Assembly (NCBI RefSeq): GCF_017301635.1
Contig: NZ_CP071091.1
Coordinates: 6,088,001 to 6,152,000, forward strand
DNA length: 64,000 bases
Direction of reading: 5' to 3'
Source: Myxococcus landrumus
GTDB lineage: Bacteria > Myxococcota > Myxococcia > Myxococcales > Myxococcaceae
Position numbers and translations under genes: made by a program. The notes beneath the pieces were generated by a model that did not search any database, was not told the DNA's origin, and saw nothing but the letters and a program-made list of their open reading frames with translations. This document shows positions 1-8,008 of this stretch, in pieces (within the stretch, counting starts at the first letter, position 1; every line of letters starts with the position of its first letter).

Positions 1-237
1 GTGGAGCAGGCGCTGCGGCGGCTGCCTCGCGCGGACGAGCGCTGGGCGCGGATTCAGCGCGCGGGCCCCATCCATCAGCGAGGGGGCTTCACCTTCCAGG
101 TCCAGGGCGCGGAGCCCTCGCTCATCGAGGAGGCCCTGGCCCGAGTGACGGACCGTGGCCACGTCCCCGAGGCGCTGCGGCTGGCGCACCTGATTGGCTC
201 CGCCGTCGTCACCGGAGAGAGCAGCCAGCGCGCCTGA
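1..237 (+). CDS. C-terminal end of a protein cut by the left edge, unknown function
   Basis: An open frame running in from the window edge and ending at TGA 235-237; the GTG at position 1 need not be the real start. The 78 visible residues are soluble and rich in Arg and Ala, with a Leu-Arg-Leu-Ala-His stretch about 20 residues from the end. That ending gives a faint impression of the C-terminus of NurA-like nucleases, but this is only an impression. The gene is followed after 187 bp by a separate start, so it is the last gene of its unit. Confidence 0.6.
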   Translation: MEQALRRLPRADERWARIQRAGPIHQRGGFTFQVQGAEPSLIEEALARVTDRGHVPEALRLAHLIGSAVVTGESSQRA

Positions 238-424
238 GTCCGTTGCGACTCGATTTCTCACGGCGCTTGAAGGTTTGCACCGGCACGAGACACAACCCGA
301 TGGGGCGGGGTCTGTCTCGACACAATGTCTTTCCATTATTTCGGGGATGACAGAGTGTCTGAGGGGTGGTTTCGAGTCAGCGGGGTTGTTTGTTATTATT
401 TGGTCTCCCTTGGAAGGGGGGGCC

Positions 425-844
425 ATGTTCGAAGTCACCAACGATACGAACCGCCGTACGGTTACCGTTCGGTTGAAGGGCTTTGTCCGTCCCAATGAGA
501 TGAAGGACTTCGCCGCGGCCTATCGGGCCGCGACGGACACGTATGCAGGAGGCCGGCACCTGGTGCTGGCGGACATGAGGGGGTTGAAGGCGCTGGAGCC
601 CGAGTCGGCCGCGATTTTCGGAGAGGTGGTCCTCTACGGGCGGCAGCGGGGCTGTCTGATGTGCGCGCACGTGTCGGACTCCACCATCGCCCGGTTGCAG
701 ACGGCGCGGGTGGCGTCGGAGGCGGCACCCAACGACGACATCACGGTGGACTGTGTGTCATTGGAGGAGGCGGAGCGGCAGCTGACGAAGGCCCGCACGC
801 GCCACTTCCTGGTGAACGAGCAGGGCGCGTCGCACGCGCGCTGA
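425..844 (+). CDS. STAS-like single-domain protein
   Basis: 139 residues from ATG 425, chosen because a purine-rich ribosome site (GGAAGGGGGG) lies just upstream. The frame stays open further upstream but that part is low-complexity and unlikely to be coding. The pattern MFEV...VTVRLKGFV...LVLADMRGL and the later helix/strand order resemble the STAS (SpoIIAA) fold used by anti-anti-sigma factors and other regulators. I see no conserved phospho-Ser in the usual place, so it may be a structural STAS domain. An AT-rich TATTAT box at 394-399 in otherwise GC-rich DNA could be its -10 element. Known: STAS domains bind partner kinases or nucleotides. Inferred: a small regulatory protein; the partner is unknown. 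Confidence 0.6.
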   Translation: MFEVTNDTNRRTVTVRLKGFVRPNEMKDFAAAYRAATDTYAGGRHLVLADMRGLKALEPESAAIFGEVVLYGRQRGCLMCAHVSDSTIARLQTARVASEAAPNDDITVDCVSLEEAERQLTKARTRHFLVNEQGASHAR

Positions 845-853
845 GCTCGAGTC

Positions 854-899
854 CTCCGCGCGCGCCCCCTCCTCGACCTCCGTCTTGTCGCGCGCGGAG
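854..899 (+). terminator. Hairpin after the STAS-like gene
   Basis: Perfect 11-bp inverted repeat CTCCGCGCGCG / CGCGCGCGGAG with a 24-nt loop, starting 9 nt after the stop codon. It is followed by TTGTTTC rather than a long T run, so it is a plausible but not classical intrinsic terminator. Confidence 0.45.
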
Positions 900-1065
900 T
901 TGTTTCAAAAAGAGATGCGAGCTCACGGCACCTGGCCGGGTGGTGGAGGTTCCGCGCCACACTGGACGGGTCCGGGGATGAATCAACCCCGGCGCCGACG
1001 CGCGTGCCCGGCGTCTGTCCACGGCCGTGGGAGCGCCGGGAAAGTGTGTGCATGGGGGCTGCGCG

Positions 1066-1521
1066 ATGGCACAGCGAACCAGGACACGAGGCTGGGTCCT
1101 CGTCCTCTTCATGGTCGGATGCGGCCTCCTCTCGTGCGCTCACACTTTCGAAGGCAGTGGTGGCGGCTTTGGCCGCAACAGCGCGGAAGCGCGAATCACC
1201 CACTTGATTTCAGACGGCCAGTTCGCGGAGGCCGAGGCGCTCGTGTCCGAGTCGGCCTCTTCGGGCCTCGTCGAGCAATCCACCGCAGCCGCCTTCCGCC
1301 GCCAAATCGCCGACCTCTCCATGAAGCTGGGGGAGATTCCCGCCCGGCTTCAGCGCGTCACGGGGTTCCCATCGCGGCTCAAGGACTTCACGCGTCATGA
1401 ACTCCAGAAGATGTATGACATGGAGAACTTCAGCATCGGGACGGAGAAGGAGCTTCAGACCGCGCTGAAGCTCCTGAAAGATGTGGCGAAGGACAACTCC
1501 CGACTGCACCAGAAGCTGTAA
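1066..1521 (+). CDS. Small lipoprotein, unknown function
   Basis: 151 residues from ATG 1066; an in-frame ATG at 1027 would put 13 polar residues before the signal, so the later start is preferred. Residues 1-25 are a lipoprotein signal (charged N-terminus, hydrophobic core, lipobox Leu-Leu-Ser-Cys). The mature part is short, mostly helical and charged, with an Ala/Glu-rich helix pair and an Arg/Lys-rich C-terminal amphipathic helix. No family recognised. The next gene starts 6 nt after its stop, so the two are almost certainly co-transcribed. A lipoprotein tightly coupled to a soluble helical protein could be an envelope scaffold or an effector/partner pair; nothing here decides this. Confidence 0.7.
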   Translation: MAQRTRTRGWVLVLFMVGCGLLSCAHTFEGSGGGFGRNSAEARITHLISDGQFAEAEALVSESASSGLVEQSTAAAFRRQIADLSMKLGEIPARLQRVTGFPSRLKDFTRHELQKMYDMENFSIGTEKELQTALKLLKDVAKDNSRLHQKL

Positions 1522-1527
1522 GCCCCC

Positions 1528-2025
1528 ATGCACCCGAGCCCCCACGAACTGCTGGAGCTGCTGTCGGAAGCCAGGCGCCTCGAATGGGGGAGCGACGCAC
1601 AGCTGCGCCTGCTCGAGCGCCTTCGCACCCACTGCCCTGCCCACGTGCCAGGGCTGCTGCTCTCCAGCCGGGCTCTTCTCTGGGCGAAGGAAGACCTCGT
1701 GGACCCCACCGCCTTCTTCGCGGAGGTCGAGCAGCTTCTGGTCGCCGCAATCGAGTCTGCCGACAGGAGTCCCGAGGCACTCATCGGGCTGGCGCGCTTC
1801 AAGAGCGTCGTCCGGGATTCACCTCGAGATGCGGAGCCCCTCTACCAAGAAGCCGCGTCCCGCGCCTTGAGTCTCCTGGAAGAGGCCTGGGCCGGACTCA
1901 TCGAATCGCTCGCGGAGCAGGAGAAGACCGACGAGGCGGCACGCCTCTCCCAACATGCCAGCAGGCTCTTCCCTGCGTCCACCGCGCTCGCCGAGGCCCG
2001 GCGGTTCGCACGACTCAAGGACTGA
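1528..2025 (+). CDS. Helical-repeat (TPR-like) protein, unknown function
   Basis: 165 residues from ATG 1528, 6 nt after the preceding lipoprotein gene. No signal peptide or membrane segment, so it is predicted cytoplasmic. The sequence is nearly all helix, with Ala and Leu spaced as in TPR-type hairpins (patterns such as ALxGLARFK and ALSLLEEAWAGLIESLAEQ in the second half). TPR-like scaffolds bind other proteins; I infer a partner role with the upstream lipoprotein. It ends at a strong hairpin that also closes the convergent efflux operon. Confidence 0.65.
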   Translation: MHPSPHELLELLSEARRLEWGSDAQLRLLERLRTHCPAHVPGLLLSSRALLWAKEDLVDPTAFFAEVEQLLVAAIESADRSPEALIGLARFKSVVRDSPRDAEPLYQEAASRALSLLEEAWAGLIESLAEQEKTDEAARLSQHASRLFPASTALAEARRFARLKD

Positions 2026-2055
2026 CCGGGCCCGAGGCAGACACTCGGGCCCGGT
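2025..2055. terminator. Bidirectional hairpin between convergent units
   Basis: Perfect 12-bp stem ACCGGGCCCGAG / CTCGGGCCCGGT with a 7-nt loop, overlapping the last base of the stop codon on the plus strand and lying 18 bp beyond the stop of the RND gene on the minus strand. Its symmetry suits termination of both transcripts. Confidence 0.7.
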
Positions 2056-2072
2056 GTTTCACCGCGGTGTTG

Positions 2073-5000
2073 TCACGCGGCCTGGCTGGGCCCGTGGTCC
2101 GAGGCGTGCGCCACGCCGGCCGGCTCCTGCGGCTTCGCCTGGCGCTTGCGCCCTATCCGCTCCATCGCCGCGAACACCACCGGCACCACCAGCAGCGTCA
2201 GGAACGTGGAGGTGATGACTCCACCAATCACCGAGATGGCCATGGGCGCCCGGAACTCCGAGCCCGTCCCCGTGCCAATGGCCGTCGGCACCATGCCAAT
2301 GGCCATCGCCGCGCTCGTCATCAGAATCGGACGCAAGCGCCGAGGCCCCGCCTTCATCATGGCCTCGTCCACCGTGTCCCCCTCACGCAAGTGCTGCAGC
2401 GCTCCGTCGATGAGCAGAATCGCGTTCTTCGTCACCAGGCCCATCAACAGGATGACGCCAATCATCGCGCCCATCGACAGGTGATACCCCGTCACCACCA
2501 GCGACAAGAGCGCTCCCACCAGCGCCAGCGGCAACGACGCCATGATGGTGAACGGGTGCTTGAACGACTCGAACTGACTCGCCAGCACCATGTAAATGAA
2601 GACGAACGCCAGGCCGAAGGCCATGCCGAACGCGCTGTTCTGCGACTCCATCTCCTTCATCTGCCCGTCGTAGATGACCGCGTACCCCGGCGGCAGCGGC
2701 TGCGCGGCCACCTGCTTCTTCAGGTCCACCACCACGTCCCCCAGCGCCGCCCCCTTCGCCAGCTGCGAGAACACCACCAACTGCCGCTCCCGGTTCTCGT
2801 GCTCGATGACGCTCGGCCCGTCCTTCAACTCCAGATGCGCCAGGTCCGACACCGGAATCAGGCCGCGCGCCGTATACACCTCCAGCTGACTCACCCGCTC
2901 CGGCGTGCTCCGGTCGCGCTCCGCCAGCCGCACCCGGATGTCCGTCTCCGTCGTCCCCTCGCGCAGCTTCGCCACCACGTCGCCGTCGATGGCCAGGCGC
3001 AGCTGCGTCGCCAGCACCTGCGCGTTGACGTCCACGTCGCTCGCCCGCTCCCGGTCGATGCGCACCTGAAGCTCCGGCTTGGGCGGATTCGCCTCCACCC
3101 GCACGTCCTCCGTCCCCTTCAACCCGCGCAGGATGCCCGCGATGCGCTCCGCCTCCTGATTCACGCGCACCAGGTCCGGCCCGGTGACCCGCACCATGAT
3201 GGGGTAGTAGTCGCCCAGGCCCTCGATGGTTGGCGGGTCGCTCAGGTTCACCTGCGTCGCCACCAGCGAAGACAAGAGCGCTCGCGCCTCGTCCTTCATC
3301 TCCGGGACGCCCTTGGCGCGCGCGTTCTTCCCCAGCGTCAGCACGCGCATGCGCGCCTTGTTCACGTCTCCGTTGGTGCCGACGATGGAGTAGACGTCCG
3401 TCACCTCCGGAATCTTGCGCACCAGCGCCTCCGCCTCGGCCGTGCGGGACACCGTCTCCGCCAGGCTCGCCGAGTCCGGCAGCTTGAGGTCCACCAGGAA
3501 CTGCGAGCGGTCCTCCGGTGAGATGAACTCCGCGCCCAGCCGGCTCGCCGCCCCGAACGACAGCACCAGGAGCAGCAGGGTGATGCCCGCTGTCGTCCAC
3601 TTGTGCGAAAGCACCCAGCGCAGCACGGACGCGTAGAAGCGCTCCGTCCCATCCAGCATGCGCCGCAGCGCCGCCGCCACCGCGTTCTCCTTGTGCACCT
3701 CCCCCGGCACCCTCCGCTTCGCCAGCCGCGCCGACAACATGGGGTCCAATGTGAAGGAGATGAACAGCGAGACGAGCACCGCCATGGAGATGGTGATGCC
3801 GAACTGCTTGAAGAACTGCCCCACGATTCCGGGCATGAACGCCACGGGCACGAACACCGCCACCAGCGACAGCGTCGTCGCCAGCACCGCGAGCCCCACG
3901 TCCCGCGTGCCGTTGGCCGCCGCGCTCATCGGGTCCTCGCCCTTCTCCAGCCGGTGCGTAATCGCCTCGCGCACCACCACCGCGTCGTCGATGAGCAGAC
4001 CGATGGCCAGCGACAACCCCAGCAGCGTCATCTGGTTCAGCGTGTAGTCCAGCACATACATCACGAAGAACGTGCCGATGACGGACGTGGGCAGCGCCAG
4101 CGAGGAGATGAACGTGCCGCGCCCGTCCAGCAGGAACATCAGGATGATGAGCACCGCCATCGCGCCACCAAAGATGAGCGCGACCCACACCTCGTGCGCG
4201 TTCTCCCGGATGAGGTCCGACTGGTCGATGAGCAGCCGCGCCGTGAAGCCATGCCCCACCTCCGGCCCCATGTCCTTCAGCACCTTCTTCACCGCGTCGC
4301 TCACCGACACCGTGTTCGAGCCCGGCTGCTTCACCACCTCCAGGATGACGGCGTCCTTGCTGTTGAGCCGCGCCACCGTGCGCCGCTCCGCCACGCCGTC
4401 CGTCACCGTGGCAATCTCCTCCAGCCGCACCTGCGCGCCCGTGCGGCTGCGCGCCACCGGCAACGCTCGAATCTCCTCCACGTTCCGGAACTGCCCCAGC
4501 GAGCGCACCGTCAGCTCACTGGCCCCCAGCTTGAGCCGGCCCGCGGGCAGGTCCAGGTTCTCCGCCCCCACCCGCCGCGCGATGTCGAACGGCGACACCC
4601 CCGCCGCGCGCGCCTTGTCCAGGTCCAGGTCGATTTGAATCTCGCGCGTGTCGCCACCGGTGATGCGCACCTCCGCCGCGCCCTCCAACTGCGAGAGCGC
4701 CGGCTTGATGCGGTCGTCGATGAGCCTGCGCAGCGCCTGCGAGGGCAGGTCCGCCGACACGGCATAGGTGAGGATGGGCGTGGCGGACAGGTCCACCCGG
4801 CCCACCACCGGCGCGTCCGCCGTCTGCGGCAGCCGGTTGGCAATCCCCGCCACCTTGTCGCGCACCTCCTGCACCGCGCGGTCCAGGTTGGTGGACAGCT
4901 TGAACTGCACCACCACCGTGGCCAGGTTCTCACGGCTCCACGAGTGGATTTTGTCCACGCCGCTGATGCCCGCGACGGCGTCTTCCACGGGCTTGACGAC

Positions 5001-5186
5001 CTGGGTCTCGATTTCTCCCGGGCCCGCGCCCTTGTAGACGGTGGTGACGACGACGACGGGGAAGGACACGTCCGGATAGAGGTCCGTGCCCAGCCGCCCC
5101 AACCCCATCAGTCCGAGGACGATGAGGCCGAGCGACATCATGGTGGTGAAGACAGGCCTGCGAATGGAGACGTCGCTGAGCAGCAT
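2073..5186 (-). CDS. RND efflux pump inner-membrane transporter (AcrB/HAE1 type)
   Basis: 1,037 residues, the usual length for RND pumps. The N-terminus MLLSDVSIRRPVF is typical: a short cytoplasmic lead into TM1, then a long periplasmic porter domain with GxGPxEIE-type motifs. TM2-6 carry the hallmark GLSLAIGLLIDDAVVV, whose paired Asp residues form the proton relay. A second periplasmic loop and six more helices follow, ending in a basic tail. Known: RND proteins export drugs, detergents, lipids or metals by proton exchange, with an adaptor and an outer-membrane channel. The adaptor gene lies 12 bp upstream in the same direction; no TolC-like gene is present, so the channel must be encoded elsewhere. 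Substrate unknown. The HAE1-type motifs argue for organic substrates rather than metals. Confidence 0.93.
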   Translation of the reverse strand: MLLSDVSIRRPVFTTMMSLGLIVLGLMGLGRLGTDLYPDVSFPVVVVTTVYKGAGPGEIETQVVKPVEDAVAGISGVDKIHSWSRENLATVVVQFKLSTNLDRAVQEVRDKVAGIANRLPQTADAPVVGRVDLSATPILTYAVSADLPSQALRRLIDDRIKPALSQLEGAAEVRITGGDTREIQIDLDLDKARAAGVSPFDIARRVGAENLDLPAGRLKLGASELTVRSLGQFRNVEEIRALPVARSRTGAQVRLEEIATVTDGVAERRTVARLNSKDAVILEVVKQPGSNTVSVSDAVKKVLKDMGPEVGHGFTARLLIDQSDLIRENAHEVWVALIFGGAMAVLIILMFLLDGRGTFISSLALPTSVIGTFFVMYVLDYTLNQMTLLGLSLAIGLLIDDAVVVREAITHRLEKGEDPMSAAANGTRDVGLAVLATTLSLVAVFVPVAFMPGIVGQFFKQFGITISMAVLVSLFISFTLDPMLSARLAKRRVPGEVHKENAVAAALRRMLDGTERFYASVLRWVLSHKWTTAGITLLLLVLSFGAASRLGAEFISPEDRSQFLVDLKLPDSASLAETVSRTAEAEALVRKIPEVTDVYSIVGTNGDVNKARMRVLTLGKNARAKGVPEMKDEARALLSSLVATQVNLSDPPTIEGLGDYYPIMVRVTGPDLVRVNQEAERIAGILRGLKGTEDVRVEANPPKPELQVRIDRERASDVDVNAQVLATQLRLAIDGDVVAKLREGTTETDIRVRLAERDRSTPERVSQLEVYTARGLIPVSDLAHLELKDGPSVIEHENRERQLVVFSQLAKGAALGDVVVDLKKQVAAQPLPPGYAVIYDGQMKEMESQNSAFGMAFGLAFVFIYMVLASQFESFKHPFTIMASLPLALVGALLSLVVTGYHLSMGAMIGVILLMGLVTKNAILLIDGALQHLREGDTVDEAMMKAGPRRLRPILMTSAAMAIGMVPTAIGTGTGSEFRAPMAISVIGGVITSTFLTLLVVPVVFAAMERIGRKRQAKPQEPAGVAHASDHGPSQAA

Positions 5187-5198
5187 GGCGGCGCCCCC

Positions 5199-6320
5199 TT
5201 ACTTCACCGTGACGCGTGAGCCCTGCGCCAGGCTCGGCGTGGGGTAGTCGATGACGGACTCGAGCGCGGGGCTGGCCAGCACCACCACCTCCCGCTCCCG
5301 CCGCTCCAACACCCGCACCTCCACGCGCTTCGCCTCGCCCCCGGTGCTCACCACCCAGACGTGGTCCCCATTCGACGACGCCAGCGCGGTGCCCGGCACC
5401 ACCTGCGCGTCCTGGTCCTCGCCCAAGGGCAGCACCGCGCGCGCCAGCGTGTGCGCGACGAAGCGGCCATCCGCGTTGGGCACCGCCAGCTCCACCGGCA
5501 CCCGGCGCGTCGCCGGGTCCGCCGAGGGAAGCACCGTGCGCACCACCGCGTCCTGGGTGAACACCCCCGCGTCGCCAATGGCCTCCACCCGCACCTTCGT
5601 GCCGGGCTTGAGCCGGGCGCGCAGCGACTCCGCCACCGTCGTCTTCAGCACCAGCGTGTCCAGATGCTCCAGGGTGAACAGCGGCGTGCCCGGCCCCACC
5701 GTGGCCCCCGTCTGCTCCGGCGCGTCGATGAGCGTGCCCGCGAAGGGCGCCTTCAAGTCATGCCGCCGCCGCGCCGCCCGGGCCTGCGCCAGCTGCGCCT
5801 TCGCGGCCAGCAACTGTGCCTGTGCCTGCGCCGCCTGCGCCGCCGAGGCGCGGTTTTGCAAGTCGCTCACCCCGCCCTCCTTCTGGAGCGTCGCGTTCCG
5901 CGTGGCCACGTCGGAGGCCATCGTCGCGGCGGCGTCCGCGGCGGCCACGGCGGCCTCCGCCTGCGCCACCTGCGCGTCGGAAATCTCCACGTCGAGCTGC
6001 CCCAGCACGTCCCCCTTCTTCACCGCCGCGCCCTTGCCCACCTTCACCGCCGCCAGCCGGCCTCCCACCTCGAAGCCCACCTGAAGCGCCTGCGCGGGGA
6101 ACAGCGTGCCCGTCACCTCCTCGCGAGGCGCGGCTCGCACACCCCGCGCCGGGACCAGCTTCACGGAGGGCAGCTCGGCCACCGGCTTCGACTCGGCGGA
6201 GGGGGGCGTCTTGGAGGAAGCATCCGCCTTTCCACAAGCCGACAACGACAGGACAGCCGTGGCGACGACACCCGCCACGGCCAGTGAGCGCGCGGCGGAA
6301 GGTTTCCGGTTGGAGTTCAC
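5199..6320 (-). CDS. RND periplasmic adaptor (membrane fusion protein), lipoprotein
   Basis: 373 residues. Residues 1-29 form a lipoprotein signal ending Leu-Ser-Ala-Cys. A lipoyl/barrel-sandwich half (GGRLAAVKVGKGAAVKKGD, about residue 85) precedes an Ala/Gln-rich helical hairpin (residues 115-185) that would contact the outer-membrane channel. The second lipoyl half, a beta-barrel and a membrane-proximal domain follow. Known: such adaptors bridge the RND pump and TolC-type channel across the periplasm. Its start overlaps the stop of the TetR gene by 4 nt and its stop is 12 bp before the pump, so the three form one operon. Confidence 0.92.
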   Translation of the reverse strand: MNSNRKPSAARSLAVAGVVATAVLSLSACGKADASSKTPPSAESKPVAELPSVKLVPARGVRAAPREEVTGTLFPAQALQVGFEVGGRLAAVKVGKGAAVKKGDVLGQLDVEISDAQVAQAEAAVAAADAAATMASDVATRNATLQKEGGVSDLQNRASAAQAAQAQAQLLAAKAQLAQARAARRRHDLKAPFAGTLIDAPEQTGATVGPGTPLFTLEHLDTLVLKTTVAESLRARLKPGTKVRVEAIGDAGVFTQDAVVRTVLPSADPATRRVPVELAVPNADGRFVAHTLARAVLPLGEDQDAQVVPGTALASSNGDHVWVVSTGGEAKRVEVRVLERREREVVVLASPALESVIDYPTPSLAQGSRVTVK

Positions 6321-7102
6321 TGACGTTTCCTCGGGGTGTGGTGAGTCTTCGAGCGAGCACGCTGCTGCCCGCGGCGGGACGTCTTGGATTGAGACGTCTT
6401 GGGTTGCGAAGTCTTGGACGGTTCAGGGGCGACACACGTCGCCAGCGAGTCCAGGCGGGGCATCGTGCCGCCCTCGAACACGCGATGGAGCGTGAGCGCC
6501 CACGCCGACAGGTCTGGCTTCTCGGTGTGGTACACCATGCGCTGCGACAGCAGCAGATAGGCCCCCACGATGACGGACGCGAGCAGCCGGGGGTCCATCT
6601 CCGGGTCCACCGCGCCCGCCACCTGCAGGCGCTGGAAGTCGCTGGCCAGCCGCTCCACCTGCGCGTCCGTCATCTGCCACAGCAGCGACTCGTAGGGCGT
6701 GCCCTGACTGCCGCTGACGAGCACCGCGACGACGTCCCGGTAGGACCACATCAGCTCCAGCGCCTCCACGTCGAAGGTGCGCTCCAGCTCACAGAACCGC
6801 TGGTAGCGCTCGCTGCGCTGAAGCCTCTCATCGGGCTGGACGGTGCCCTGCTCCCGGAAGAACGCCTCCGTGGACCGCATCCGCCGCGTGTTCACCTCGC
6901 CGAGCTGCTCCTCGAACGCGGCCAGCACCTCCCCGAACAGCGCCTCCTTCGAGTCGAAGTGCAGATAGAAGGCGCCCTTGGACAGACCACACGCGGCGGT
7001 GATGTCCTCGATGCGCGCACCACGCAAGCCCTTGCGGGCGAACTCCGCTCGGGCCGCGGTCAGCAGCGTTGCCCTGGCATGGGGGTCCGCGGGTCTCGGC
7101 AT
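6317..7102 (-). CDS. TetR/AcrR-family repressor of the efflux operon
   Basis: 261 residues. The N-terminal 55 residues are a TetR helix-turn-helix (ARAEFARKGLRGARIEDI... then LSKGAFYLHFDSKEALF, the recognition helix with the Tyr-Leu-His-Phe signature). The rest is the all-helical ligand and dimer domain, with a long Lys/Arg/Ser/Thr-rich tail of about 35 residues beyond the usual end. First gene of the tetR-MFP-RND operon, overlapping the next by 4 nt. Two palindromes lie just upstream, one between the predicted -35 and -10, so autorepression is likely. No ribosome site precedes the ATG and the predicted transcript start is about 3 nt upstream, suggesting a leaderless mRNA. Confidence 0.9.
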   Translation of the reverse strand: MPRPADPHARATLLTAARAEFARKGLRGARIEDITAACGLSKGAFYLHFDSKEALFGEVLAAFEEQLGEVNTRRMRSTEAFFREQGTVQPDERLQRSERYQRFCELERTFDVEALELMWSYRDVVAVLVSGSQGTPYESLLWQMTDAQVERLASDFQRLQVAGAVDPEMDPRLLASVIVGAYLLLSQRMVYHTEKPDLSAWALTLHRVFEGGTMPRLDSLATCVAPEPSKTSQPKTSQSKTSRRGQQRARSKTHHTPRKRQ

Positions 7103-7111
7103 GGAAGCCGG

Positions 7112-7161
7112 TTACTAACCCACGGGTCATTAATAGGCAATATGACTGACCCGCCGGTCAG
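7112..7161 (-). promoter_or_regulatory. Promoter and twin operators of the tetR-MFP-RND operon
   Basis: On the minus strand TTGCCT (7140-7135) and TAGTAA (7117-7112) are separated by 17 bp, a good sigma-70-like pair. A near-palindrome TAACCC-AC-GGGTCA (plus strand 7116-7129) overlaps the spacer and part of the -10. A perfect palindrome CTGACC-CGCC-GGTCAG lies at 7146-7161, just upstream of the -35. Both share TGACC half-sites, as expected for a dimeric TetR regulator binding its own promoter. The predicted +1 is near 7105, a few bases from the ATG at 7102. Confidence 0.65.
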
Positions 7162-7195
7162 AAACCCAGGCCCCCGAGGCGTTCACCGGTGAAAG

Positions 7196-7894
7196 TCAGG
7201 CCTCGCGCGCACCGCCGCCCACACGCGCCAGGGCGGTGCACAGCGGACACGCGGACGGCCCATGCGGGACATCGCGGCGGTGCAGGTCCAGCACGGCGCG
7301 GGAGATTTCCGCCAGCTCGCGGCGCACCTCGCGCCGGGCGCCCTTCACCCGGGCAATCTTCAGGTCGTCGTAGCCCGTCGTCTGGTGACGCATCCACGCG
7401 ATGACGGCGGCCTCGGCGCGGCGCTCCACGGGGATGCGCTCGGTGCGCGCCACGGTGCCGCTGCCCACCGGGGTGGCGTGGGTGGAGACCAGCACGGCCA
7501 GCTTCTTCGCGTGGGGCAACCACGCGGGTGAGAACGCCAGGAAGCGCAGCACGGTGTTGGCGAAGTCCACCTCGTACTGCTCCTGCTCGCGGGCGCGGCG
7601 CTCGCGGCCGGCGGCCAGCTTCTTCGCGTACGCGGGCGTGGCGCGCTCGGACTCCAGCTCCGCGCGGGCCTGGAGGATGTGCGACTCCGGGGCCCAGACC
7701 CCCCGGGAGAAGAGCTTGCGCCCCACCTTCTCCACCACCGTCCAGGTAGGGCCCGCCGCCTTCACCCGGCGAGTCAGGCCGGCGTCACCGGGAGGCAGCA
7801 GGACCCAGCCTTCCGGCACGCTGAGCACGCGTCCATCCGGGGCACGCACACGCTTGGGGTCCGAGGTGGGGGCGAACGTCAGGGATTCAGGCAT
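7196..7894 (-). CDS. DUF2293 domain protein
   Basis: 232 residues from the ATG at 7894 (MPESLTFAP); an in-frame upstream ATG would add 15 residues that look non-coding. The core (about residues 90-185) is rich in Arg, with a pattern AVIAWMRHQTTGYDDLKIARVKG that I recognise as DUF2293, a small domain found in bacteria and fungi. A Cys-rich end CPLC-TAL follows. No signal or membrane segment. Function unknown; the basic Arg/Lys-rich helices could bind nucleic acid, but this is only inferred. It is transcribed away from rnz. Confidence 0.75.
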   Translation of the reverse strand: MPESLTFAPTSDPKRVRAPDGRVLSVPEGWVLLPPGDAGLTRRVKAAGPTWTVVEKVGRKLFSRGVWAPESHILQARAELESERATPAYAKKLAAGRERRAREQEQYEVDFANTVLRFLAFSPAWLPHAKKLAVLVSTHATPVGSGTVARTERIPVERRAEAAVIAWMRHQTTGYDDLKIARVKGARREVRRELAEISRAVLDLHRRDVPHGPSACPLCTALARVGGGAREA

Positions 7895-8008
7895 GGCGGT
7901 GTCCGGGAGGGCGGCCCCACATAGCACGGGCGAGTCCAAACCCTGCTAAATGGCGCATCGCGCCGCGCCCCGAGCGTGGCCGCCCCTCTTCGCGTGGGAA
8001 GTGCCGGC

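Noticed and set aside
1528..3521. Frame overlapping the TPR-like gene and continuing into the RND gene on the opposite strand (645 codons)
   Set aside because: Arg/His-rich throughout and crosses a strong terminator hairpin; not a gene.
3603..5219. Long open frame (538 codons) on the plus strand opposite the RND pump
   Set aside because: It is rich in His/Arg/Gln, as expected from reading a GC-rich gene backwards. No start signal, and the opposite strand is a clear conserved pump.
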